This document shows positions 52,801 to 61,663 of a stretch of 64,000 nt of DNA, in pieces. The DNA comes from an uncultured Winogradskyella sp. GTDB taxonomy: Bacteria > Bacteroidota > Bacteroidia > Flavobacteriales > Flavobacteriaceae. The stretch is from positions 18,988-82,987 of the forward strand of contig CAJXLB010000011.1 of the NCBI GenBank assembly GCA_913055905.1. Reading direction: 5' to 3'. The notes under the pieces were generated by a model. That model saw only the letters and a program-made list of their open reading frames with translations, was not told the DNA's origin and did no database searches. Numbering within the stretch: the first letter of the stretch is position 1; every line of letters starts with the position of its first letter. The translations under genes were made by a program, and so were the position numbers.

Positions 52801-54490
52801 TTATCATTCCAGCTATAGTCGCAGATAGAAGGGAAGCTAGTGTTCCGCCAATTAAGGCACGAAGCCCAAACTCAGAGAGTGTTTTACGTTGTCCAGGAGC
52901 CAGGGAGCCAATACCTCCGATTTGAATGCCAATGGAGGCGAAATTTGCAAATCCGCATAGCATGTATGTTGCCATTATAATGGATTTCTGATATTTGAGG
53001 TGCATAGGATTTGCTATGTTTTTGAGCTCTGATAGTTGAATGTAACCCACAAATTCACTAGCGGCTAACTTTATGCCTATTAGTTGTCCCATTAACGTCA
53101 TGTCTTCTTTTGCTACGCCAATGAGCCACATGAGTGGTGCAAACAAATAACCGAGAATAAGTTCTAAAGAGAATGAATCGTAACTTGTATTGGCGGCAAT
53201 CCAAGGATTAAGGGTGGTCATGTCACCGACCCAACCCAGAATACCGTTAATCATGGCGATAAAAGCCAAAAACACGAGGAGCATGGCACCCACATTAACA
53301 GCCAGTTTTAAACCTTCGGTAGTTCCGTTGGCAATGGCATCTAAAATATTGGAGCCTATGACGTCTTGACTGACTTCCACATCCTCATTGATAGGTGCTT
53401 GTTGGGGATACAAAATTTTTGAAATCACAATAGCTCCCGGAGCTGCCATAACAGAAGCTGTTAAAAGATGTTTCGCATAAAAAATCCTTAGCGCTTCGTC
53501 TTCACCTCCTAAAAAGCCAATGTAAGCAGCCAAAACGCCTCCAGCAACGGTGGCCATACCGCCAATCATTACCAAAAGAATTTCAGACTTGGTCATTTTT
53601 TCTAAATAGGCTTTTATCATTAAAGGAGATTCGGTCTGTCCTAGAAAAATATTTCCGGCTACACTAAGGCTTTCTGCTCCTGAAATTTTAAGAAGTTTGG
53701 TAAGTAACCAGGCCATGGCCTTGACCACTTTTTGAATGATACCTAAATAAAAAAGGACCGAGGTCAATGCCGAGAAGAATATTATGGTTGGCAATATGGA
53801 GACTGCAAATGTTAACAAGGCATCGGCAATTTCATTGGTGCTAAACGCTGCAAACAAAAACTTGGTGCCAGCCATGGTAAAATCCAATATGCTCACAAAC
53901 CCTTTTCCAACGGTTTCAAAAACGGTTTGGACCAAAGGGATTTTCAATACTCCAATAGCCAGAAGCAACTGGGCGGCGAGACCAAAGCCTACGGTACGCC
54001 AATTAATGGCTTTTCGGTTTTTACTTAACAGAATAGCAAGTAACAGAAGTACTAGCATTCCTAGAGCGCCTCTACTAAGACTTTTCATGGAAAAACCTTG
54101 GCTAGGAATTATGGGTTTATCCGTAGCGACAACTTTTTTATAAGGCTTAAATTTGTACGTTACTCCAGATTCTGTAAAGACGAGTGACGAATCGGTTAGT
54201 TCCGTAATTCTGTAGTGTCTTATGGTATCTTGCGGCTTGGTGTAATAAAAAAGCAAAATATTGTTTTGGGAGAGGTAATCGCCCGAAGCTTTTAAATTGT
54301 TTTTTGTTTTAAGTGTATATGAAAACTTTCCTTGGCTAAGGGTGAGCGTGTCTGCGTCTGAAATATCAAAAAGCGCTTTATTATTGCTGTTTTCAATGGC
54401 CTTAAACTGCCAAGTTTGCTCTAGATTTTGAGCTAAAACCGCACTAAGCCCTAAAAAAAATGCAATAATAGTCTTAAAAGCTGTTGTCAT
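52793..54490 (-). CDS. nupC: Concentrative nucleoside transporter with N-terminal periplasmic domain
   Basis: The 565-residue protein has a signal peptide (about 1-20, LSAVLAQ), an extracytoplasmic lipocalin-like beta domain (about 21-115, WQFKAIENSNNK ... YRITELTDSSLVF) and then the CNT-family membrane region (about 140-565). Core motifs are FLGQTESPLMIKAYLE near 285, the TVAGGVLAAYIGFLG segment near 315 and ANFASIGIQIGGIGSLAP near 520. It imports nucleosides with Na+ or H+, feeding the deoxynucleoside kinase and ThyA. CNT proteins usually lack the beta domain. It lies 15 bases downstream of the nuclease-family gene. Confidence 0.92.
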   Translation of the reverse strand: MTTAFKTIIAFFLGLSAVLAQNLEQTWQFKAIENSNNKALFDISDADTLTLSQGKFSYTLKTKNNLKASGDYLSQNNILLFYYTKPQDTIRHYRITELTDSSLVFTESGVTYKFKPYKKVVATDKPIIPSQGFSMKSLSRGALGMLVLLLLAILLSKNRKAINWRTVGFGLAAQLLLAIGVLKIPLVQTVFETVGKGFVSILDFTMAGTKFLFAAFSTNEIADALLTFAVSILPTIIFFSALTSVLFYLGIIQKVVKAMAWLLTKLLKISGAESLSVAGNIFLGQTESPLMIKAYLEKMTKSEILLVMIGGMATVAGGVLAAYIGFLGGEDEALRIFYAKHLLTASVMAAPGAIVISKILYPQQAPINEDVEVSQDVIGSNILDAIANGTTEGLKLAVNVGAMLLVFLAFIAMINGILGWVGDMTTLNPWIAANTSYDSFSLELILGYLFAPLMWLIGVAKEDMTLMGQLIGIKLAASEFVGYIQLSELKNIANPMHLKYQKSIIMATYMLCGFANFASIGIQIGGIGSLAPGQRKTLSEFGLRALIGGTLASLLSATIAGMIIG

Positions 54491-54505
54491 ACCGCTTTGT
54501 CTCGG

Positions 54506-55120
54506 TTAGCGCTTGGATATTTCATCCCTAATTTTAGCCGCTTTTTCGTAGTCTTCATTTGCCACGGCTTCGTCTAGCAACTTATGAAGTTCATCCAATG
54601 ATTTATCCTTATAGCTTTCTTGCTCAACAGCAGCAGATTCTATTTCCTCAGCAATAAGGTCGTCTACCAAAATGCTGTCTTGTTCTTCCTCTTCTTTTTT
54701 CGGGTTGACCTTGAGGTAAATTCCAGCTTTGTCCAGGATATTTTTATAGGTAAATATTGGTGCCTGAAACCTTAAAGCGAGTGCAATAGCGTCACTGGTT
54801 CTAGCGTCGATGATTTCCTCAATTTTATCGCGTTCACAAATTAAGCTAGAATAAAAAACGCCATCTACCAGTTTGTGTATGATCACTTGTTTCACAACAA
54901 TGTCAAAACGATCAGCAAAGTTTTTAAATAAGTCGTGCGTAAGTGGTCTTGGTGGTCGTATTTCTTTTTCTAAGGCTATGGCAATGGACTGTGCTTCAAA
55001 AGCACCAATCACTATTGGAAGTTTCCTGTCGCCATCAACCTCATTAAGAATGAGGGCATAAGCTCCATTTTGGGTTTGGCTGTAAGAAATTCCCTTTATG
55101 TTTAATCGAACTAAACTCAT
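54506..55120 (-). CDS. Bifunctional nuclease (BFN) family protein with C-terminal UVR motif
   Basis: A 204-residue protein from the ATG at 55120; an upstream TTG adds only hydrophobic residues. Residues 1-140 are the BFN/DUF151 domain (LPIVIGAFEAQSIAIALE, RPLTHDLFKN, ARTSDAIALALRFQAPIF). An acidic linker follows, and a UVR motif (LDEAVANEDYEKAAKIRDEI) ends it, as in UvrB/UvrC. Biochemical data for the bacterial family are limited; nuclease activity is named from a plant relative. The transporter gene follows directly. Confidence 0.88.
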   Translation of the reverse strand: MSLVRLNIKGISYSQTQNGAYALILNEVDGDRKLPIVIGAFEAQSIAIALEKEIRPPRPLTHDLFKNFADRFDIVVKQVIIHKLVDGVFYSSLICERDKIEEIIDARTSDAIALALRFQAPIFTYKNILDKAGIYLKVNPKKEEEEQDSILVDDLIAEEIESAAVEQESYKDKSLDELHKLLDEAVANEDYEKAAKIRDEISKR

Positions 55121-55269
55121 AATTATAGACACAAAGAACTGTTTAAATTTGGACTTTACCAACTGCTAAGCGCAGATTTGGATATTTTCCCAATAGTTTC
55201 GATAAGTGGTTAAACTAAATTTGGGAAATCGAAATTTAAACAGTCCTTTATCTATTAAAGGTAATAAAA

Positions 55270-56232
55270 TTATGCGTTTTGTGCCTTGAATGCTTTTAAT
55301 TTTTCGGTAAGCTCCGGAACCACTTCAAAAGCATCGCCTACAATACCATAATCTGCAGCTTTGAAGAATGGTGCCTCAGGGTCTGTGTTTATAACCACCT
55401 TAACTTTTGATGCGTTAATCCCTGCTAAATGCTGAATAGCTCCAGAAATACCAATAGCAATATAAAGGTTTGAGGCTACGGGTTTACCTGTTTGGCCAAC
55501 ATGTTCGCTATGAGGTCTCCAGCCTAAGTCAGATACTGGTTTTGAGCAGGCCGTTGCAGCACCTAAAACTTCGGCTAAATTTTCAACTAGAGCCCAGTTT
55601 TCAGGTCCTTTAAGTCCTCTTCCGCCAGAAACCACTACTTCAGCGTCTGCAATAGTTACTTTATCTGTAGCCTTGTCTACTGATGCTACTTCAACACCAC
55701 TTTCTGGAATTTCTGCTGAAAAGTCTTCCACGTTAGCCGTGCCGCCTGTTTCTACTAATCCGAATGAATTTTTAGATAGACCAACTATTTTCCTATCTGT
55801 AGTAATCTCGGTATTGGCAAATGCTTTATTGGTAAAAGCTGTCCTTTTAACTGTGAAGGGCGAAAGATTAGAAGGAGCTTCAACTACATTAGACACATAG
55901 CCTGCGTCTAGGCCCATGGCCAAAATTGGCGCCAAGTACTTACTATCTGCGCTCGATGATATTACGATTACGGAGGCGTCTTCTTGCTTTGTAGCGGCTT
56001 CAATGGCTGCCGCATACTTTTTGGCATTGAACGTCTCTAAAGCGGGATTGGCTATGTTAAGAACTTTGGATGCACCATAGTTTCCCAAACTCTCTGGAGC
56101 ATTGGCATTGATAGCTATGGCAGTAACCTCAGTGCCCATTTTATCTGCAATGGCCTTGGCATAGGACACTACTTCAAAAGCCGTCTTTTTAAACTTTCCT
56201 TTTTCTGATTCTGTATATACTAAAACTGACAT
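55270..56232 (-). CDS. etfA: Electron transfer flavoprotein, alpha subunit
   Basis: The 320-residue subunit binds FAD through its C-terminal domain (GGRGLKGPENWALVENLAEVLGAATACSKPVSD, HVGQTGKPVASNLYIAIGISGAIQHLAGI). With EtfB it passes electrons from acyl-CoA and other dehydrogenases to the quinone pool. It lies 98 bases after etfB, which is a looser spacing than usual but on the same strand. Confidence 0.96.
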   Translation of the reverse strand: MSVLVYTESEKGKFKKTAFEVVSYAKAIADKMGTEVTAIAINANAPESLGNYGASKVLNIANPALETFNAKKYAAAIEAATKQEDASVIVISSSADSKYLAPILAMGLDAGYVSNVVEAPSNLSPFTVKRTAFTNKAFANTEITTDRKIVGLSKNSFGLVETGGTANVEDFSAEIPESGVEVASVDKATDKVTIADAEVVVSGGRGLKGPENWALVENLAEVLGAATACSKPVSDLGWRPHSEHVGQTGKPVASNLYIAIGISGAIQHLAGINASKVKVVINTDPEAPFFKAADYGIVGDAFEVVPELTEKLKAFKAQNA

Positions 56233-56330
56233 GTTATTCTGTTTTTTTATCTCCTGATGTTATATCAGGCTTTCATTAAATTTTTAAACTTACACACGAT
56301 TTGAGCGAATTCTAACAAGTTGTATACCTG

Positions 56331-57077
56331 CTAAATTACTTTAGCTTCGTTATGGAGTAGATTTACTAACTCGTCAATGTTGTCAGCATCCACAAGTTTA
56401 ACAGCACCTTTTGGAGCTGGTTTTTCATAACTCACTGATGAGGTTTTGGCATCTGCTTCAACAGGCTCCAATACATTCAATGGCTTTTTACGGGCCATCA
56501 TTATGCCTCTCATGTTAGGTATTCTCAAGTCGCTTTCTTCCACCAATCCTTTTTGACCACCAATTACAAGAGGTAGTGAGGTGTTAACCGTTTCTTTTCC
56601 GCCATCAATTTCACGCACGGCTACTGCTTTGTCGCCATCAATTTCAAGGCTAATACAATTGGTTACAAAGTTGGCGCCTGTTAATGTAGCCAACATGCCA
56701 GGAACCATTGCTCCGTTGTAATCTATTGATTCCCGTCCTGCAATGATTAAATCGTAATTTCCATCTTCAACTACTTTGGCAAGTTGTTTAGCCACTACGA
56801 AGCCATCTGTAGCTTCCGTATTAACGCGAATAGCGGCATCTGCTCCAATAGCTAGCGCTTTTCTCAAAGTGGGTTCTGTTTCAGGACCACCAACATTTAC
56901 TACATCAACGCTTGCACCCTGTTTTTCCTTAAACCACATGGCGCGTGTAAGGCCAAACTCATCGTTGGGATTTATAACGTATTGCACGCCATTAGTATCA
57001 AACTTGGTGTCTCCATCTGTAAAATTGATTTTAGATGTCGTGTCTGGAACATGACTAATACAGACTAATATTTTCAT
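56331..57077 (-). CDS. etfB: Electron transfer flavoprotein, beta subunit
   Basis: The 248-residue AMP-binding partner of EtfA shows KILVCISHVPDT at the start, VINPNDEFGLTRAMW near 35, AGRESIDYNGAMVPGMLA near 118 and the C-terminal MMARKKPLNVLEP. etfA follows downstream. The gene is divergent from pdhB. Confidence 0.96.
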   Translation of the reverse strand: MKILVCISHVPDTTSKINFTDGDTKFDTNGVQYVINPNDEFGLTRAMWFKEKQGASVDVVNVGGPETEPTLRKALAIGADAAIRVNTEATDGFVVAKQLAKVVEDGNYDLIIAGRESIDYNGAMVPGMLATLTGANFVTNCISLEIDGDKAVAVREIDGGKETVNTSLPLVIGGQKGLVEESDLRIPNMRGIMMARKKPLNVLEPVEADAKTSSVSYEKPAPKGAVKLVDADNIDELVNLLHNEAKVI

Positions 57078-57123
57078 ATAATTACGTTTTTATTTTGCGT
57101 TGACGAAGATACTTATAAATTTT

Positions 57124-57131
57124 CAAAAATA
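57124..57131 (-). promoter_or_regulatory. -7 promoter element of etfB
   Basis: On the minus strand TATTTTTG is a perfect TAnnTTTG match about 47 bases before the etfB ATG. No clear TTTG box lies at the expected distance. Confidence 0.4.
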
Positions 57132-57350
57132 CTATGCATGCATAATAAAATTTTGTAAAAATTCAGTTCTTTTTTACATAAGGTTATTTTTTTTGAATTT
57201 TATGTAATGCTTTAGCACAAGCCTTAGAATTCTAGTCATTTTGAGTAACAATGAGAGAGATAAATTTAAGTAAAGGCCCTAACCTTGGCCACACTTTCAA
57301 TTTTGACATATTATTACACTTTTAACTCATGCTAATTTAGTTGCAATTAT

Positions 57351-57358
57351 TATTTTTG
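57351..57358 (+). promoter_or_regulatory. -7 promoter element of pdhB
   Basis: TATTTTTG is a perfect TAnnTTTG match 22 bases before the pdhB ATG. The upstream box is poor. Confidence 0.4.
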
Positions 57359-57380
57359 CTATTCGATTTAAAACAAGAGC

Positions 57381-58358
57381 ATGAAGACAATTCAATTCAG
57401 GGAAGCCGTTTGTGAAGCCATGAGCGAGGAAATGCGTCGAGATGAAAGCGTTTATCTTATGGGAGAAGAAGTTGCCGAATACAATGGCGCTTATAAAGCC
57501 TCAAAAGGAATGTTAGATGAGTTTGGTCCTAAGCGCGTTATAGATACACCCATCGCAGAGTTAGGTTTTGCTGGTATTGCCATTGGGTCAACAATGACTG
57601 GCAATAGGCCTATAGTAGAATATATGACCTTTAATTTCTCACTGGTTGGGATTGATCAAATTATAAATAATGCTGCCAAGATCAGACAAATGTCTGGTGG
57701 CCAGTTTAAGTGCCCAATAGTATTTAGAGGGCCTACAGCTTCGGCAGGTCAATTAGCAGCTACCCATTCCCAGGCTTTCGAAAGTTGGTTTGCCAACACA
57801 CCAGGCCTAAAGGTAATTGTGCCTTCTAATCCTTATGACGCAAAGGGACTATTAAAATCTGCTATTAGAGACGACGATCCCGTAATTTTCATGGAGAGTG
57901 AACAAATGTATGGCGATAAAGGTGAGGTCCCTGAAGGGGAATATACCATTCCTATTGGTGTAGCAGATATTAAAAGGGAAGGAACGGACGTTACTATTGT
58001 ATCCTTTGGAAAAATAATCAAGGAAGCCTATAAAGCTGCTGATGAGCTGGAAAAGGAAGGGATATCTTGTGAAATCATCGATTTAAGGACGGTAAGACCA
58101 ATGGATAGAAAGGCCATTATAACTTCCGTTAAAAAAACAAATAGGTTGGTAGTTCTTGAAGAGGCTTGGCCCTTTGGTAATGTTGCCACAGAAATTACAT
58201 ATTTGGTCCAATCTGAAGCTTTTGATTATTTAGATGCTCCTATTGTAAAATTGAATACTGCAGATACTCCTGCACCTTATTCGCCAGTTTTATTGGAAGA
58301 GTGGTTACCTAACAGCGATGATGTTATCAAGGCTGTTAAAAAAGTAATGTATAAATAA
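57381..58358 (+). CDS. pdhB: Pyruvate dehydrogenase E1 component, beta subunit
   Basis: The 325-residue subunit of the thiamine-dependent decarboxylase, with AVCEAMSEEMRRDESVYLMG at the start, VIDTPIAELGFAGIAIG near 55, FRGPTASAGQLAATHSQ near 115 and DLRTVRPMDRKAI near 232. With the alpha subunit it converts pyruvate to acetyl groups for the citrate cycle. The alpha subunit is not in this window. Its layout is the alpha/beta-type E1 seen in Bacteroidota. Confidence 0.95.
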   Translation: MKTIQFREAVCEAMSEEMRRDESVYLMGEEVAEYNGAYKASKGMLDEFGPKRVIDTPIAELGFAGIAIGSTMTGNRPIVEYMTFNFSLVGIDQIINNAAKIRQMSGGQFKCPIVFRGPTASAGQLAATHSQAFESWFANTPGLKVIVPSNPYDAKGLLKSAIRDDDPVIFMESEQMYGDKGEVPEGEYTIPIGVADIKREGTDVTIVSFGKIIKEAYKAADELEKEGISCEIIDLRTVRPMDRKAIITSVKKTNRLVVLEEAWPFGNVATEITYLVQSEAFDYLDAPIVKLNTADTPAPYSPVLLEEWLPNSDDVIKAVKKVMYK

Positions 58359-58443
58359 ATATTTCCCATTATTCTACGTTTAATAGACTTCATTGGTAGC
58401 TATTGAGTTTTTCCATGGATACTAATGAAGTTTATATTTTTAT

Positions 58444-60954
58444 ATGAGATTAAAACTATTCTTTTCTCTTTTTCTACTACCTCTATATGTCCTTATAGCC
58501 CAAACTAAGGTAAGTGGTTATGTCTTTGATGAAAATGATGAACCTGTGGCCTATGCCAACGTTTTGTTTAAAGGGTCAACAGAAGGGACTACAACAGATG
58601 AGAATGGAAGGTTTTATTTAGAATCTGATGAACGCTGGCAGACCTTAATCGTATCCTTTATCGGTTTTGAAACGCTGGAAATTCCCTTAGAGAAAAGCGT
58701 TAGTTACAATTTAAGGTTTGTTTTGAAGGAGGAAGCGGCTTCTCTAGATGAAGTTGTTATAGTTACAGGGAAGCAGTCAAAAAAGGCTTCGGAAAACCCT
58801 GCTATCAGAATCCTCAAAAAAATTTGGGAGCGAAAGCGCCAAAATGGTCTCAGTCAATTTAATCAATACGAATATGACCAATACGAAAAAGTAGAATTCG
58901 ATTTAAATACTATTGATAGTGCTTTAATAAAAAGTAAATTGTTTAAGGGAATGGAATTTGTTTTTGAGGAGGTCGATACCTCAAGCATTACAGGTAAAAC
59001 CTACCTGCCTATTTTCTTAAATGAATCCGTAAAACGAATCTCTGGAGATAACCTTATCAATAAAGAGCGCGTTGATTTAGTAGGTAATAAGAACTCTGGT
59101 TTTAGTAACAACCAAGTTATCATAGACTTTATTGACGATTTGTATTCAGATTACAATGTTTACGACAATTACCTAAAGTTCTTTGATAAGAGCTTTGTGA
59201 GTCCCATAGGCCGTACAGGGATTCAGTCTTATAATTATGTGCTTTCAGATAGTGCCTATATTGATAACAAATGGTGTTATAACATCATTTATTACCCAAG
59301 GAGAAAAAATGAATTGACCTTTAAGGGTGATTTTTGGGTCAATGATTCAACCTATGCCATTAAGGAAATAAATATGCAGGCCTCAAAAAGCGCCAATATT
59401 AATTGGGTTAAGGAAATTTATATTGAGCAAGAGTTCGAGGTGTTGAATGATTCGGTATTCTTAATTAAACGCGATTATTTCCTATCGGATTTTGCCCTTA
59501 ATAAAAAGGAGGCATCACGAGGGATTTACGGAAAGCGAACAACCTTGTATGACAATTATAAGTTTAATGAGCAGAAAGATGCTAAGTATTACGACAAGGT
59601 TGTGTATAACTATGATGCTGATGTGTACAATAGGGATAAGGACTTTTGGGAGCAAAATCGACTTGAGGCCTTAAACAAGGACGAGAAAGGTATCTACACC
59701 ATGTTAGATACCCTAAAAACTGTAAAGAAATTCAAGAGATTGTACAATTTGGGTAGCATATTGGCTTCAGGGTATGTAGAATTTCCAAGTATAAACTTTG
59801 ATTATGGTCCTATCTTTTCCACATTTGGTTATAACGAAGTAGAAGGTCTTCGCCTCAGAGCAGGTGGCCGAACCTACTTTGGTCCTAATGATCTATGGCG
59901 ACTAGAAGGCTTTCTAGCCTATGGCTTTGGAGATAATAAATTTAAACATGGTATTTCGGGGAAATGGCTTTTAGATAAGAGGAGCCGATTCATTGTCTTT
60001 GGAGGTCATCGTAGAGATATCGAGCAAATAGGTGCGAGTCTAACAAGTTCTACAGACGTGTTGGGAAGAAGTTTGGCCTCCAACGCTGTGTTTACGGCCG
60101 GAGCTAATGATAAATTATCTAATATAAACCTCACTAATTTTGGGGTTGCGATTGAACCTTTGCGTAATTTAGAATTACGCTGGGATGGTAGTTTTAGAAG
60201 AATTAGTAGTGCCTCTCCAACCTTTAGCCTAGACTTTAATGACCCAAACTCGCCTACTGGCGTTTCCTCAGAAGTGTACCAATTTGAAAGTCGGTTTTCC
60301 TTAGGGTATTTTCCTAAGCGTCAAATGACAGGTTTTGGTGTAGAACGCAGAGAAAAGAATGATAATTTTGCGCGCCTCTTTGCACAAATCACCAAAGGTG
60401 AAAGAGACTGGTTCAATAGTGATTTTGATTATACCAAATTACAGTTCTCCTACATTCAGCCTTGGCAGATAGGTGGTTTTGGAAGGCTTACCAGTTCTGT
60501 GGAGTTAGGAAAGACTTTCGGTGAAGTACCTTTGGCATTGCTTAGTGTGGTTCCTGGAAACCAGACCTATTTCTCAATATACAATACATTTCCGCAGTTA
60601 GATTTTTATGAGTTTGTAACCGATACCTACACCTCCATACATTTAGAGCATAATTTTAATGGTAGAATTTTCTCAAGAATTCCTTTTTTGAAAAAATATA
60701 ATTTGCGGGCCATCGTAGCTTTAAGAGGGGTTTGGGGTGAATTATCGGAGGAAAATATTGCCCTAAATACAACAGGAAATCCTGTGGAGTTTCCTTTAAT
60801 AGCTCCAGATTCCAGGGTGTACTATGAATATAGTTTCGGAATCGCTAATATTTTTAAGGTACTGCGCATCGATTTTAATTTTAGAGGAAATTACCTTGAC
60901 AATCCAGATGCACGACGTTTTGGCATCACCGGAAGCTTCGGTTTTTATTTTTAA
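58444..60954 (+). CDS. DUF5686 / carboxypeptidase-regulatory-like outer-membrane protein
   Basis: The 836-residue protein has a signal peptide (to about IAQ, residue 20), a carboxypeptidase-regulatory-like domain (about 22-100: VSGYVFDENDEPVAYANVLF) and a long DUF5686 region (about 120-836), predicted as a barrel, ending GSFGFYF with a terminal phenylalanine as expected of outer-membrane barrels. The family is common in Bacteroidota and resembles the TonB-dependent family in its N-terminal domain but lacks a plug. Function unknown. The pyrophosphatase gene follows. Confidence 0.85.
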   Translation: MRLKLFFSLFLLPLYVLIAQTKVSGYVFDENDEPVAYANVLFKGSTEGTTTDENGRFYLESDERWQTLIVSFIGFETLEIPLEKSVSYNLRFVLKEEAASLDEVVIVTGKQSKKASENPAIRILKKIWERKRQNGLSQFNQYEYDQYEKVEFDLNTIDSALIKSKLFKGMEFVFEEVDTSSITGKTYLPIFLNESVKRISGDNLINKERVDLVGNKNSGFSNNQVIIDFIDDLYSDYNVYDNYLKFFDKSFVSPIGRTGIQSYNYVLSDSAYIDNKWCYNIIYYPRRKNELTFKGDFWVNDSTYAIKEINMQASKSANINWVKEIYIEQEFEVLNDSVFLIKRDYFLSDFALNKKEASRGIYGKRTTLYDNYKFNEQKDAKYYDKVVYNYDADVYNRDKDFWEQNRLEALNKDEKGIYTMLDTLKTVKKFKRLYNLGSILASGYVEFPSINFDYGPIFSTFGYNEVEGLRLRAGGRTYFGPNDLWRLEGFLAYGFGDNKFKHGISGKWLLDKRSRFIVFGGHRRDIEQIGASLTSSTDVLGRSLASNAVFTAGANDKLSNINLTNFGVAIEPLRNLELRWDGSFRRISSASPTFSLDFNDPNSPTGVSSEVYQFESRFSLGYFPKRQMTGFGVERREKNDNFARLFAQITKGERDWFNSDFDYTKLQFSYIQPWQIGGFGRLTSSVELGKTFGEVPLALLSVVPGNQTYFSIYNTFPQLDFYEFVTDTYTSIHLEHNFNGRIFSRIPFLKKYNLRAIVALRGVWGELSEENIALNTTGNPVEFPLIAPDSRVYYEYSFGIANIFKVLRIDFNFRGNYLDNPDARRFGITGSFGFYF

Positions 60955-61005
60955 GCCGCTCAAGTCTATCTTAATTTATATCTTCGCAGCATTAAATCTA
61001 ATGGA

Positions 61006-61533
61006 ATGGCAGACAAAGATATTTTAACCTTTGACGTGTTAATCGAAATACCAAAAGGAAGTCGAAACAAATACGAATATGATTTTAAATTGAAAAAAAT
61101 TCGATTTGATCGTATGTTGTTTTCGTCCATGATGTATCCTGGTGATTATGGTTTTATTCCGGAAACCTTGGCTCTGGATTCAGATCCATTAGATGTTTTG
61201 GTATTGGGCCATGAACCAACATTTCCTATGTGTGTTATGGAGGTAAAACCCATTGGAGTTTTTCATATGGCGGATGAAAAAGGACCAGATGAAAAAATTG
61301 TATGCGTACCAGTGTCCGATCCAATTTGGAGCTTAAAGGATGACATTGCCGACTTAAACCCTCATAGATTAGATGAGATTACCCACTTTTTCCAAGTGTA
61401 CAAAGATTTGGAAAAGAAGAAGGTTGATGTAGGCGGTTGGGGCAATGCAGATGAGGCTAAGGTCATAGTAGAGCAAAGTATAAAGCGCTACCAAGATAGT
61501 AATCATAGCACTAAGGGCAATTTCATGATTTAA
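61006..61533 (+). CDS. ppa: Soluble inorganic pyrophosphatase (family I)
   Basis: The 175-residue enzyme hydrolyses pyrophosphate, pulling biosynthetic reactions forward. The active-site signature DSDPLDVLVLG, EIPKGSRNKYEYD near 14-26, MYPGDYGFIPETL near 43-55 and the C-terminal lysine-rich helix (THFFQVYKDLEKKKVDVGGW) match family I. A membrane pyrophosphatase gene begins 130 bases downstream, so the organism has two ways of handling pyrophosphate side by side. Confidence 0.96.
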   Translation: MADKDILTFDVLIEIPKGSRNKYEYDFKLKKIRFDRMLFSSMMYPGDYGFIPETLALDSDPLDVLVLGHEPTFPMCVMEVKPIGVFHMADEKGPDEKIVCVPVSDPIWSLKDDIADLNPHRLDEITHFFQVYKDLEKKKVDVGGWGNADEAKVIVEQSIKRYQDSNHSTKGNFMI

Positions 61534-61619
61534 TTGGCCTCATTCCGTTGAGAAAATAAAGGAAGAAAATACATTGTAAGCAGGTTAAAAAAGGGTTTTT
61601 CTATTACCATTCAATTCAC

Positions 61620-61627
61620 TACTTTTG
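61620..61627 (+). promoter_or_regulatory. -7 promoter element of hppA
   Basis: TACTTTTG is a perfect TAnnTTTG match 36 bases before the hppA ATG; TTTT at 61597-61600 stands in for the TTTG box at 19 bases distance. The gene therefore probably has its own promoter in addition to any read-through from ppa. Confidence 0.45.
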
Positions 61628-61663
61628 CCCAGCTAAATTATAAAACAAACTAAATACACTTAT

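Larger units (their letters stand above)
57078..57380. other. Divergent regulatory region between etfB and pdhB
   Basis: This 303-base AT-rich gap has no gene. It holds a TAnnTTTG element on each strand (see the two entries) and an inverted repeat, TTACATAA (57174-57181) with TTATGTAA (57200-57207), arms of eight bases separated by 18. It should carry the promoters of both genes. Confidence 0.6.
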
